5,032 bases of DNA from NCBI GenBank assembly GCA_937884915.1, contig CALAAN010000017.1, positions 1 through 5,032 of the forward strand, given 5' to 3'. This document shows, one piece after another, positions 1-5,032 of the stretch. How positions within the stretch are numbered: the stretch's first letter is position 1; each line of letters begins with the position of its first letter. Source of the DNA: an uncultured Oscillibacter sp. Lineage in GTDB: Bacteria; Bacillota; Clostridia; Oscillospirales; Oscillospiraceae. The position numbers were made by a program, and so were the translations under genes. The notes under the pieces are model-generated. The model did not search any database. It worked only from the letters and a program-made list of their open reading frames with translations, and was not told where the DNA came from.

Positions 1-131
1 AGGATAAGAAATTTGCCGCCGGCTGCTCGCGCGAGGTCATCGAGCGCGGCGCGGAAATGCTCGGCTGGGATCTTGACACGCTCATCGAGCAGACGATCCT
101 CGCCATGCGCGCAAGCAGTCATGTCGAATAA
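1..131 (+). CDS. HD-domain (HDIG-type) hydrolase, C-terminal fragment
   Basis: The reading frame is open from base 3 and ends at a TAA at 129-131, giving the last 42 residues of a protein that begins outside the window. The visible tail starts DKKFAAGCSREVIERGAEML and continues with a helix rich in Asp, Leu, Ile and Glu, ending in ILAMRASSHVE. From memory, the pattern 'K.FAAG..RE.I..GAE.LG..L..LI...I..M' is the usual end of small HD/HDIG-domain metal-dependent phosphohydrolases of Clostridia. The catalytic HD residues would lie upstream and cannot be checked here. Codon use is GC-rich like its neighbours. The next gene starts 57 nt downstream on the same strand and no hairpin is visible between them, so the two may be co-transcribed. 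The family call is moderate and the substrate is unknown. Confidence 0.55.
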   Translation, partial: DKKFAAGCSREVIERGAEMLGWDLDTLIEQTILAMRASSHVE

Positions 132-174
132 TTTCCCCGCATAAATTTCTACCGGTCATCTATTACCTGCGGAA

Positions 175-181
175 AGGAAGG
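175..181 (+). promoter_or_regulatory. Ribosome binding site of the TIM-barrel gene
   Basis: AGGAAGG lies 7 nt before the ATG at 189. It supports that start, since no other in-frame start nearby has a comparable site. The 57-nt gap from the previous stop holds no convincing promoter or terminator. Confidence 0.6.
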
Positions 182-188
182 TGCTTTT

Positions 189-869
189 ATGAGCGATTTT
201 ACCTCTACGCCCACGCCGAGTTACAGCGGAAAGCTCCGCAACCACATGCTGCTGGTACCCGAGTGCATCAGCGAGTGCAGCGGTATCCGCATCTTCGGCA
301 GAACGATCAAGTCCTTTGTCTTTTCCACTGACGTTGCCACCATCGCAAGCGTCAATGCCGACGCGGTGATCGCCGTTTATCCCTTTACCCCGCAGCCGCG
401 CATCGTGCGCGCAGTCATCAGCGTGGCGGATATGCCCGTGTTCTGCGGTGTCGGCGGCGGTTTCACGTCCGGCGCACGCTCCGTCGCCCAGGCGATGGAG
501 GCCGAGCACTGCGGCGCTTACGGCGTTGTGCTCAACGCGCCCGTTTCGGCGGACATTCTGCGCGACATCAAGGCGCACGTCGACATTCCGGTCGTAGCGA
601 CCATTGTCTCCGCCACGCAGGACACTGAGGCGCGCATCGCCGCAGGCGTCGACATTCTGAACGTCTCCGCCGCGTCGGAAACGCCGCAGCTCGTCGCCGC
701 GCTCCGCGAGCGCCATCCCGAGATCCCCATCATCGCCACCGGCGGCCCGAAGGATGAGACCATCCGCAAGACCATCGCCGCGGGCGCGAACGCCATCACC
801 TACACCCCGCCCGACAACGGCGTGCTGCTGGCCGAGATCATGCACGCCCACCGCGAGCGCTACCGGTAA
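189..869 (+). CDS. TIM-barrel-like protein, putative hydrolase of unknown substrate
   Basis: This is a complete 226-residue soluble protein with no signal peptide or membrane segment. Its alternating strand-helix pattern looks like a beta/alpha barrel: strands near residues 58-64 (AVIAVYP), 82-87 (MPVFCG), 111-116 (YGVVLN), 133-139 (IPVVATI), 154-159 (VDILNV), 179-185 (IPIIATG) and 202-206 (AITYT). A glycine-rich turn GVGGGFTSG sits at 87-95. The segment ATGGPKDETI at 183-192, followed by GANAITYTPP at 199-208, resembles the C-terminal phosphate-binding region of barrels such as ThiG and KDPG aldolase. I recall close relatives in Firmicutes being labelled only 'hydrolase', so I assign no reaction. 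Cysteines at 26, 30, 86 and 108 are noticeable, but no metal motif is clear. It follows the HD-domain gene on the same strand and ends before a strong terminator. Confidence 0.7.
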   Translation: MSDFTSTPTPSYSGKLRNHMLLVPECISECSGIRIFGRTIKSFVFSTDVATIASVNADAVIAVYPFTPQPRIVRAVISVADMPVFCGVGGGFTSGARSVAQAMEAEHCGAYGVVLNAPVSADILRDIKAHVDIPVVATIVSATQDTEARIAAGVDILNVSAASETPQLVAALRERHPEIPIIATGGPKDETIRKTIAAGANAITYTPPDNGVLLAEIMHAHRERYR

Positions 870-883
870 GCTGTATACATACA

Positions 884-915
884 AAAAATGCTGGCTCTCA
901 CGAGCCAGCATTTTT
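884..915. terminator. Bidirectional intrinsic terminator between convergent genes
   Basis: This is a perfect 14-bp stem (884-897 with 902-915) closed by the 4-nt loop TCAC. The core is ATGCTGGCTC paired with GAGCCAGCAT. A T-rich run to 920 follows on the plus strand, and an A-run at 883-888 gives the matching U-run for minus-strand transcripts. It begins 14 nt after the stop of the TIM-barrel gene and 15 nt beyond the end of the minus-strand lipoprotein gene, so it can stop both. Confidence 0.92.
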
Positions 916-930
916 CTTTTGTCTTCTTCA

Positions 931-2295
931 TCAGTACGGGCACGGAAATGCGGAGAACACCGCGTGGCCGCCCACAAGGGTGAAGGGATACTCAAAACTC
1001 TTCTCCTCGCCGTTTGGCGTCCAGCTCTGCGTCGCTTCGTCCCACTCGCCGTAGGTGATGGTCTGCGTCACGGTACCGCTCTCGCCGTCGAGCGTCACGC
1101 TGCGCGTTTCATCGATTACGGAATCGTCGCTGCCGCGGTCGGCAGACAGGACGTAGAGTCTGCCGTTCACCTCGGCGTAGCGGTCAGACTCTTCAAACCA
1201 CTGATCGGCCAGTGCCTTGTCATAGTAGCGGTACATCAGCTCGTGCATGTCCTCGAGCGTCGAAACGCCGGGAATATTCGCGCTGTAGTAGGTGTAGCCG
1301 TTGATTTCCGTCTCGTCCGGCGAGTCCCCGATCGGCGGCGTGTTCATAAAGAACCACGCCCACAGCGTGATCGCCGTGTCAAAATCCGCCAGCACGATCT
1401 GCTCCTGCGAGACGTCCAGGATCGTCTTCGCGTGCTCATTCAGCGCGTTATAGAATTCGCTGTACGGCACCTCGAACACCTGCGGCCCCGCCGCATACGG
1501 CGCGATGACATACTGATCGAACGTGACCGTCAGGCCGCTTTCCGTAAAGTTCAGCGTCGCAAGCGAGGGAAAATCCTGCAAATAGGAATCATAATCGTCA
1601 AAATACTCCCCACTGAGATTTTTTTGATCGATCTGGCTGAGAATGTTCCGGTAAATATTGTCCTGCAACGAGTCTCCCTGCACATCGCCCTCCTCCGAGG
1701 CAAGCGCGTCCAGCGTCAGGAATTCGCCCGTCGTCAGGTCAAAGTTCCACGCGCGGGTGGCGGAATTCGGATGCACGCCGCCGTAGTAGGTGTAATTCTC
1801 CGCCGCGATGCTCAGGAGCTTTCCGTCTGTCATGTAGGTCTGCGTCAGGCTGAGCTCGCTCGTCCAGTAGCTGCCGTTCAAAAAGACCGACGTACTGTTT
1901 TCCGCATAGAGCTCCTTGGCCTCCGCGGCCATCTGCGCCGCCTCAGACTCAAGGCCCGCGAGCACGTTGTTCATCTCCGTGTTGAAGGCGTTCTGCGCCG
2001 TGACCTGCGCGGGATTGCCTGCGCCGCCGTTCGCCGTCACGTTCTCGGCCAGCGTGTAGAGCTCGCCGTCCTCTGTGTGCAGTTCGAGCACTGGCAGCTC
2101 GTAGCGTTCCGCCAGCAGCACCGTGCCGTCGTCGGCCTTGTACTCGTTTTCGTAAATCTGCGTCGCAACTTCAAAGTGCAGCGCGTCCGCCTGCGGCGGC
2201 GCGTTGTTCTCCGTCCCGCCGGGCGCTCCCGCGCCGCAGGCGGTCAGGTTCAGCGCCATCACGCAGCAAAGCAGCAGCGTCATCCATTTTTTCAT
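931..2295 (-). CDS. RsiV-like (DUF4163/DUF3298) lipoprotein with an extra C-terminal domain
   Basis: A 454-residue protein predicted to be exported and lipid-anchored on the outer face of the membrane. MKKW, a hydrophobic stretch (5-17) and the lipobox LTAC with Cys20 form a lipoprotein signal peptide. A Gly/Pro/Asn-rich linker runs to about residue 37. Residues about 40-180 match the DUF4163 style and end in YYGGVHPNSATR (170-181). Residues about 185-285 match DUF3298, with FDLTTGEFLTL (185-195) and YVIAPYAAGPQVFEVPYSEF (262-281). These domains occur together in the anti-sigma factor RsiV and in PdaC-type cell-wall proteins. RsiV has an N-terminal cytoplasmic part and a membrane helix. Here there is only a lipid anchor and no sigma gene nearby, so an anti-sigma role is unlikely. 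Residues about 325-454 form a further domain containing VNGRLYVLSADRGSD (376-390), resembling IseA-type DL-endopeptidase inhibitors as I remember them. A cell-envelope role is inferred. It lies 33 nt after tmcAL on the same strand, probably in one transcript. Confidence 0.8.
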   Translation of the reverse strand: MKKWMTLLLCCVMALNLTACGAGAPGGTENNAPPQADALHFEVATQIYENEYKADDGTVLLAERYELPVLELHTEDGELYTLAENVTANGGAGNPAQVTAQNAFNTEMNNVLAGLESEAAQMAAEAKELYAENSTSVFLNGSYWTSELSLTQTYMTDGKLLSIAAENYTYYGGVHPNSATRAWNFDLTTGEFLTLDALASEEGDVQGDSLQDNIYRNILSQIDQKNLSGEYFDDYDSYLQDFPSLATLNFTESGLTVTFDQYVIAPYAAGPQVFEVPYSEFYNALNEHAKTILDVSQEQIVLADFDTAITLWAWFFMNTPPIGDSPDETEINGYTYYSANIPGVSTLEDMHELMYRYYDKALADQWFEESDRYAEVNGRLYVLSADRGSDDSVIDETRSVTLDGESGTVTQTITYGEWDEATQSWTPNGEEKSFEYPFTLVGGHAVFSAFPCPY

Positions 2296-2301
2296 TCTGT
2301 T

Positions 2302-2308
2302 CTCCTTT
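2302..2308 (-). promoter_or_regulatory. Ribosome binding site of the lipoprotein gene
   Basis: On the minus strand this reads AAAGGAG, 6 nt before the ATG at 2295-2293. It is a near-ideal Shine-Dalgarno site and fixes the start directly before the signal peptide. It sits inside the short gap after the tmcAL stop, which fits translation from a shared mRNA. Confidence 0.7.
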
Positions 2309-2328
2309 CGAGATCTTGGGTCTTGTGC

Positions 2329-3528
2329 TTACACGATCACGGGTCCCTCCGTCCACGCGCTGCCGCCTCTGGCTTCGCGCAGTGCGGGATAGGCGAGCAC
2401 GTATTGATCCGTCGCGCGCGCCGTTAAGGCGAAGAGCTTCTGCACTTCTTCGCTCAGCGCGCGCACATCGGCGCTCTTCGTCAGCACCGGCGCGCTTCCC
2501 GTTTTTTTGATCGTTTTGAGCAGCTTTCGTCCCCGTTCATTGCACGCCAGCACGCGCAGATAGGGGACCTCCGGCGGCACATCCGCCGCCGTCACGTCCA
2601 GATACGCCGCAAGCAGCATCCGCCGCAGCCGCGCATAGGCGTAGCGCTTCGTCTTCACCGCGGAGAGCAGCTCGTCGACAGACGCCGCCGTACGCGCCGC
2701 GTCGTAAAACCGGCGGTAAAGCCCTTCGTTTCCGCTGTCGTAGCGGGCGAAGTCTTCTTCGCGCATCGCACGCAGCTTCGACAAAATTACGCGCTCCGCG
2801 TTTTCCATCGTCACAGGCGCGCGGCCCGCTTCCCGCTCGCGCGCATAGATGGCGGCGCTCTCCGCCGTCAGATACGCGGAAGCGTCCTCTCCGTTTACGA
2901 GCAGCGCGCGGATGTAGCTCGCCGAGGCGAAGCCCTCTGCCGCGCCCTCGTTATGACCGACGGCCTTTCGCGATATTGCAAGCGATGCAATGGTGCTGCC
3001 GCTTTGCAGCAGCGCCTTGCAGTATTCTACGCCGAGGATGTCGTTTGGCTCTCTGAGCACGTCTGCATCGTCGTCGATGAACACCCTTGCGGCGCTTTCC
3101 CGCGCCGCGGCAAAGGACAGGCCCTTTGCAAGCTCATCGAGCAGTGCGTCGGGAAAATCCGCTCGCAGCAGCGCTCTTGCCGCGCGCTGCAATTTTGCTG
3201 CGTCGCCGCATTCGCTGCCAAAGGCCAGTGTGTCGACCACACCTGTCACCGCCAAAACGCCCACGCCGCCGCGGGCAAAACCCTCTGCCGACGAGATGGC
3301 CCACGGCAGCGGCAGCTCAAGGACCAGATCCGCCCCGCCGCGCACGGCGGCCTCGGCGCGCGCGTGCGCGCGCTCGATGGCAAAGTCGCCCCGCTGGACA
3401 AAATCACCGCTCATCGCGCACACGACGGCGCTCTCTTCCTCGCCTGCCAAACGGCGCAATTCGTCAATTTGCCACTTATGGCCGCGGTGGAAGGGATTAT
3501 ATTCGCATATTATACCAAATACTCTCAT
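2329..3528 (-). CDS. tmcAL: tRNA(Met) cytidine acetate ligase TmcAL
   Basis: A 399-residue cytoplasmic enzyme (formerly YlbM, DUF795), about the family's usual length of 400-415. The family activates acetate with ATP to acetyl-adenylate and transfers the acetyl group to the wobble cytidine (position 34) of elongator tRNA-Met, making ac4C, which keeps AUG decoding accurate. The nucleotidyltransferase fold starts with GIICEYNPFHRGH (5-17), holding the HxGH motif at 14-17. SGDFVQRGD (40-48), LPLPWAISSAEGFARG (72-87), FGSE (103-106), PNDILGVEY (161-169) and ISRKAVGH (185-192) follow in the order expected. N162 and R187 likely match known ATP contacts. FASASYIRALL (200-210), KTKRYAYARLRRMLL (292-306) and VLACNERGRKLL (326-337) complete the C-terminal helical part. 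The start is sound: the conserved N-terminus begins at once, and GAGAGG lies 6 nt upstream. It is divergent from ackA and leads into the lipoprotein gene. Confidence 0.93.
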   Translation of the reverse strand: MRVFGIICEYNPFHRGHKWQIDELRRLAGEEESAVVCAMSGDFVQRGDFAIERAHARAEAAVRGGADLVLELPLPWAISSAEGFARGGVGVLAVTGVVDTLAFGSECGDAAKLQRAARALLRADFPDALLDELAKGLSFAAARESAARVFIDDDADVLREPNDILGVEYCKALLQSGSTIASLAISRKAVGHNEGAAEGFASASYIRALLVNGEDASAYLTAESAAIYAREREAGRAPVTMENAERVILSKLRAMREEDFARYDSGNEGLYRRFYDAARTAASVDELLSAVKTKRYAYARLRRMLLAAYLDVTAADVPPEVPYLRVLACNERGRKLLKTIKKTGSAPVLTKSADVRALSEEVQKLFALTARATDQYVLAYPALREARGGSAWTEGPVIV

Positions 3529-3534
3529 GAAAGT

Positions 3535-3540
3535 CCTCTC
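3535..3540 (-). promoter_or_regulatory. Ribosome binding site of tmcAL, overlapping the cre-like site
   Basis: On the minus strand this reads GAGAGG, 6 nt before the tmcAL ATG. Its upstream edge shares two bases with the cre-like operator at 3539-3552, so a repressor bound there would sit inside the tmcAL leader. I could not identify a convincing minus-strand promoter in the AT-rich stretch 3553-3660. Confidence 0.6.
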
Positions 3541-3552
3541 AAAGCGGTTACA
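3539..3552. promoter_or_regulatory. Candidate cre (CcpA catabolite-responsive) operator
   Basis: TCAAAGCGGTTACA differs at one position (C for G at base 2) from the classical cre consensus TGWAANCGNTNWCA. The opposite strand, TGTAACCGCTTTGA, also has a single mismatch. It lies 26 nt upstream of the proposed ackA -35 box, centred near -67 from the predicted start. In Bacillus subtilis, CcpA activates ackA from cre sites placed upstream of the promoter, so an activating role is plausible. Toward tmcAL it would lie between promoter and start codon, where CcpA usually blocks transcription. The site is predicted from sequence alone. Confidence 0.5.
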
Positions 3553-3578
3553 AAAGAGTTACGTTTTGTTAAATTTAC

Positions 3579-3606
3579 TTGTCTTTGCGAAAAAAGTTGT
3601 TATAAT
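3579..3606 (+). promoter_or_regulatory. Predicted ackA promoter (extended -10)
   Basis: A perfect -10 box TATAAT (3601-3606) is preceded by TGT, making an extended -10. A -35-like TTGTCT (3579-3584, four of six consensus bases) lies 16 nt upstream, and the spacer carries an A-tract at 3590-3595. Transcription would start near 3613, giving an ackA leader of about 90 nt. The region is clearly AT-rich against GC-rich flanking genes, as expected for a sigma-A type promoter. Confidence 0.7.
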
Positions 3607-3663
3607 ATATTCTGTATTGAATTGTACATCCGATCAAGTTGATTCTTATTTTATCGGAAATTC

Positions 3664-3682
3664 GGGCGCAATGCAAGCGCCC
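3664..3682 (+). other. Small GC-rich hairpin in the ackA leader
   Basis: GGGCGC (3664-3669) pairs perfectly with GCGCCC (3677-3682) around a 7-nt loop, ending 8 nt before the AGGAG of ackA. It is not a terminator, as no U-run follows. It could stabilise the 5' end or affect translation. A second, weaker inverted repeat lies just upstream (CCGAT at 3630-3634 with ATCGG at 3653-3657). I recognise no riboswitch class in this leader. Confidence 0.4.
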
Positions 3683-3690
3683 TCGGAAAA

Positions 3691-3695
3691 AGGAG
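3691..3695 (+). promoter_or_regulatory. Ribosome binding site of ackA
   Basis: AGGAG, preceded by a run of A, lies 7 nt before the ATG at 3703. This is an ideal site and fits strong expression of a central fermentation enzyme. Confidence 0.75.
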
Positions 3696-3702
3696 TATAC
3701 TT

Positions 3703-4902
3703 ATGAATGTTCTGGTCATCAACGCAGGTTCTTCTTCCCTGAAGTATCAGCTGCTCAACCCCACAACGGGCGAGCTGCTGGCGAAGGGTCTGTGCGAGCG
3801 CATCGGCATCGACGGTCTGTTCACCTACAAGCCCCAGCTTCCCGGCAAGGAAGCCATCAAGGCCGCTTCCGTCTCCATGCCCACCCACAGCGAAGCCATT
3901 CAGGCCGTGCTGAATGCGCTCGTCGACGAGAAGAACGGCGTCATCGGCTCCATGAAGGAGATCGACGCCGTCGGCCACCGCGTCGTCCACGGCGGCGAAA
4001 AGTTCGCCAAGTCCGTCGTCATCACCGACGAGGTCATGCAGGCCATCGAAGAGTGCAATGCCCTCGCCCCGCTCCACAACCCCGCCAACATCATCGGCAT
4101 CAAGGCCTGTCAGGAGCTCATGCCCGGCGTGCCCATGGTCGCTGTGTTCGACACCGCCTTCCACCAGACCATGCCCCCCGTGGCCTACACCTATGCCCTG
4201 CCCTATGAGTACTATGAAAAAGACAAGGTCCGCCGCTACGGCTTCCACGGCACCTCTCACAAGTATGTTTCCCAGCGCGCGGCCGATATGCTCGGCAAGC
4301 CCATCGAGCAGCTCAAGCTCATCTCCTGCCACCTCGGCAACGGCTCTTCCGTCACCGCGATCGACGGCGGCAAGAGCGTCGACACCTCCATGGGCTTCAC
4401 CCCGCTCGCCGGTCTTCCCATGGGCACCCGCTCCGGCGATATCGACGCCGGTATTCTTGAGTACCTGATGGGCAAGTACGGCATGGACATCAAGGAAATG
4501 CTTACCATTCTCAACAAGAAGTCCGGCGTCATGGGCGTCAGCGGCGTCAGCTCCGACTTCCGTGATCTCGAAGAGGCCTTTGAAAAGGGCAATGAGCGTG
4601 CCGGTCTCGCCGTCGATATGTTCAACTACGGCGTGAAGAAGCTCATCGGCGCGTATGCCGCCGCGATGGGCGGCGTGGACGCCATCATCTTCACCGCAGG
4701 CGTCGGCGAGAACAGCGCTTCCCAGCGCATGGCCATCGCCTCCGGCCTTGAGTTTATGGGCGTCAAGATGGACGAGGACGCCAATAAGGTCCGCGGCGAA
4801 GAGCGCGTCATCTCCGCGCCCGATTCCAAGGTCACCGTCCTCCTCATCCCCACGAACGAGGAACTCATGATCGCCATGGACACCGAGGCGCTCGTCGGCT
4901 AA
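3703..4902 (+). CDS. ackA: Acetate kinase
   Basis: A complete 399-residue cytoplasmic enzyme of the ASKHA superfamily, the normal length for the family. It interconverts acetyl phosphate plus ADP with acetate plus ATP, the energy-yielding last step of the Pta-AckA pathway. Family signature 1, VLVINAGSSSLK (3-14), supplies Asn7, Ser10, Ser12 and Lys14. Signature 2 is RRYGFHGTSHKYVS (177-190). Counting with a constant offset of two from the Methanosarcina thermophila enzyme, the catalytic and binding residues are all present: Arg93 (GHRVVHGG), His125, Asp150 (FDTAFHQT), Phe181, His182, His210 and Asn213 (SCHLGNGSS), Arg243 (GTRSGDID) and Glu386 (PTNEELM). The nucleotide-site region FTAGVGENS is at 330-338. 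The gene has its own promoter and terminator, so it is probably monocistronic. The phosphotransacetylase gene (pta), often next to ackA, is not within the window. Codon use is strongly biased (AAG for Lys, GGC for Gly), fitting high expression. Confidence 0.98.
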   Translation: MNVLVINAGSSSLKYQLLNPTTGELLAKGLCERIGIDGLFTYKPQLPGKEAIKAASVSMPTHSEAIQAVLNALVDEKNGVIGSMKEIDAVGHRVVHGGEKFAKSVVITDEVMQAIEECNALAPLHNPANIIGIKACQELMPGVPMVAVFDTAFHQTMPPVAYTYALPYEYYEKDKVRRYGFHGTSHKYVSQRAADMLGKPIEQLKLISCHLGNGSSVTAIDGGKSVDTSMGFTPLAGLPMGTRSGDIDAGILEYLMGKYGMDIKEMLTILNKKSGVMGVSGVSSDFRDLEEAFEKGNERAGLAVDMFNYGVKKLIGAYAAAMGGVDAIIFTAGVGENSASQRMAIASGLEFMGVKMDEDANKVRGEERVISAPDSKVTVLLIPTNEELMIAMDTEALVG

Positions 4903-4921
4903 GTCATCGACAACCGATTAT

Positions 4922-4958
4922 AAAAAATCCGCTTACGAAATTCGTAAGCGGATTTTTT
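4922..4958. terminator. Bidirectional terminator after ackA
   Basis: A perfect inverted repeat: a 16-bp stem (4922-4937 with 4943-4958) around a 5-nt AAATT loop, with the core TCCGCTTACG/CGTAAGCGGA. An A-run (4922-4927) and a T-run (4953-4959) flank it, so it works in both directions. It starts 19 nt after the ackA stop. Its right arm touches the stop codon of the convergent minus-strand gene at 4958-4960. Confidence 0.93.
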
Positions 4959-5032
4959 TATTCTTGATCTTCAAGCCACTGCATCGCGCCGTACGCAAGC
5001 AGCGCGCTGCCGCGCAGCAAAATGTCCTCGTT
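4958..5032 (-). CDS. C-terminal end of an unidentified minus-strand protein
   Basis: The minus strand is open from the window edge to a TAA at 4960-4958, giving the last 24 residues: NEDILLRGSALLAYG, then AMQWLEDQE. The stop lies directly at a strong terminator and the codon use is like that of the neighbours, so this is very likely the true end of a gene. The tail is an amphipathic helix. The 'LRGSALLA' stretch is faintly like the ends of ROK-type sugar kinases or repressors, but 24 residues are too few to name a family. Its start lies beyond the window. Confidence 0.55.
   Translation of the reverse strand, partial: NEDILLRGSALLAYGAMQWLEDQE

Noticed and set aside
156..995. A 279-codon open frame on the minus strand
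   Set aside because: It runs antisense to the TIM-barrel gene and through the terminator. Its product is Asp/Gly/Arg-rich with no recognisable domain, and the sense gene has a much better start site and fold pattern.
754..2427. A 557-codon open frame on the plus strand
   Set aside because: It lies antisense to the lipoprotein gene and crosses both the TIM-barrel stop and the 884-915 terminator. Its product is an Arg/Val-rich, low-complexity sequence with no family pattern. It is a shadow frame caused by GC-biased codons.
3566..3583. A possible Rex (redox sensor) site starting TTGTTAA
   Set aside because: Only the left half-site is present. The right half (ACTTGTC) does not match TTAACAA.
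3553..3660. A minus-strand promoter for tmcAL
   Set aside because: Candidates such as TATATT within 3606-3611 lack a reasonable -35 at the right distance, and TTGATC has only a poor -10 partner. A promoter must exist nearby, but I cannot place it.
2953..3706. Two overlapping plus-strand open frames of 229 and 238 codons opposite tmcAL
   Set aside because: They are antisense to the well-supported tmcAL and run through the intergenic promoter region. Neither shows a family motif.
3646..4332. A 228-codon minus-strand open frame opposite ackA
   Set aside because: Its Gly/Asp/Val-rich product is typical of the complement of a biased coding sequence, and it would cross the ackA leader. ackA is certain.
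1..5032. Mobile elements, CRISPR arrays, tRNA or rRNA genes, or a new defence system
   Set aside because: I found no transposase, direct-repeat array, tRNA cloverleaf or foreign-looking composition. The genes are housekeeping or envelope functions of uniform codon style.

Overview
The window is about 5 kb of ordinary, tightly packed bacterial chromosome. Coding DNA is GC-rich, with C or G at most third positions, while the main promoter region is AT-rich. Strong AGGAG-type ribosome binding sites, a cre-like operator, a lipoprotein and the gene content (tmcAL next to ackA, an HD-domain hydrolase) suggest a fermentative, GC-rich Firmicute, plausibly a gut Clostridia such as an Oscillospiraceae relative. 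That placement is inference from style and gene families, not from a marker gene.

Layout. (1) At 1-131 (+) is the C-terminal end of a probable HD-domain phosphohydrolase. It is followed at 189-869 (+) by a 226-residue TIM-barrel-like protein of unknown reaction. (2) A near-perfect two-way terminator hairpin at 884-915 separates these from a convergent minus-strand pair. (3) The minus-strand pair, read from right to left, is tmcAL (3528 to 2329, tRNA-Met cytidine acetate ligase, formerly YlbM) and then, 33 nt downstream, a 454-residue lipoprotein with RsiV-like DUF4163/DUF3298 regions and an extra C-terminal domain (2295 to 931). (4) A 174-nt divergent intergenic region (3529-3702) holds a cre-like operator, a good extended -10 promoter facing ackA and a small GC-rich hairpin just before the ackA ribosome binding site. 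(5) ackA (acetate kinase, 3703-4902, +) is complete, with all expected active-site residues. (6) A second two-way terminator (4922-4958) closes ackA and also serves a minus-strand gene whose last 24 codons enter at 5032-4958.

How it fits together. ackA makes ATP and acetate from acetyl phosphate in fermentation. TmcAL uses acetate and ATP to acetylate the wobble cytidine of elongator tRNA-Met. The two are divergent across one shared regulatory region with a cre-like site, so carbon-catabolite control could touch both. This is the most interesting idea in the window, but it rests on known families and on one predicted operator. I see no mobile element, CRISPR array, RNA gene or clearly new multi-gene system here.
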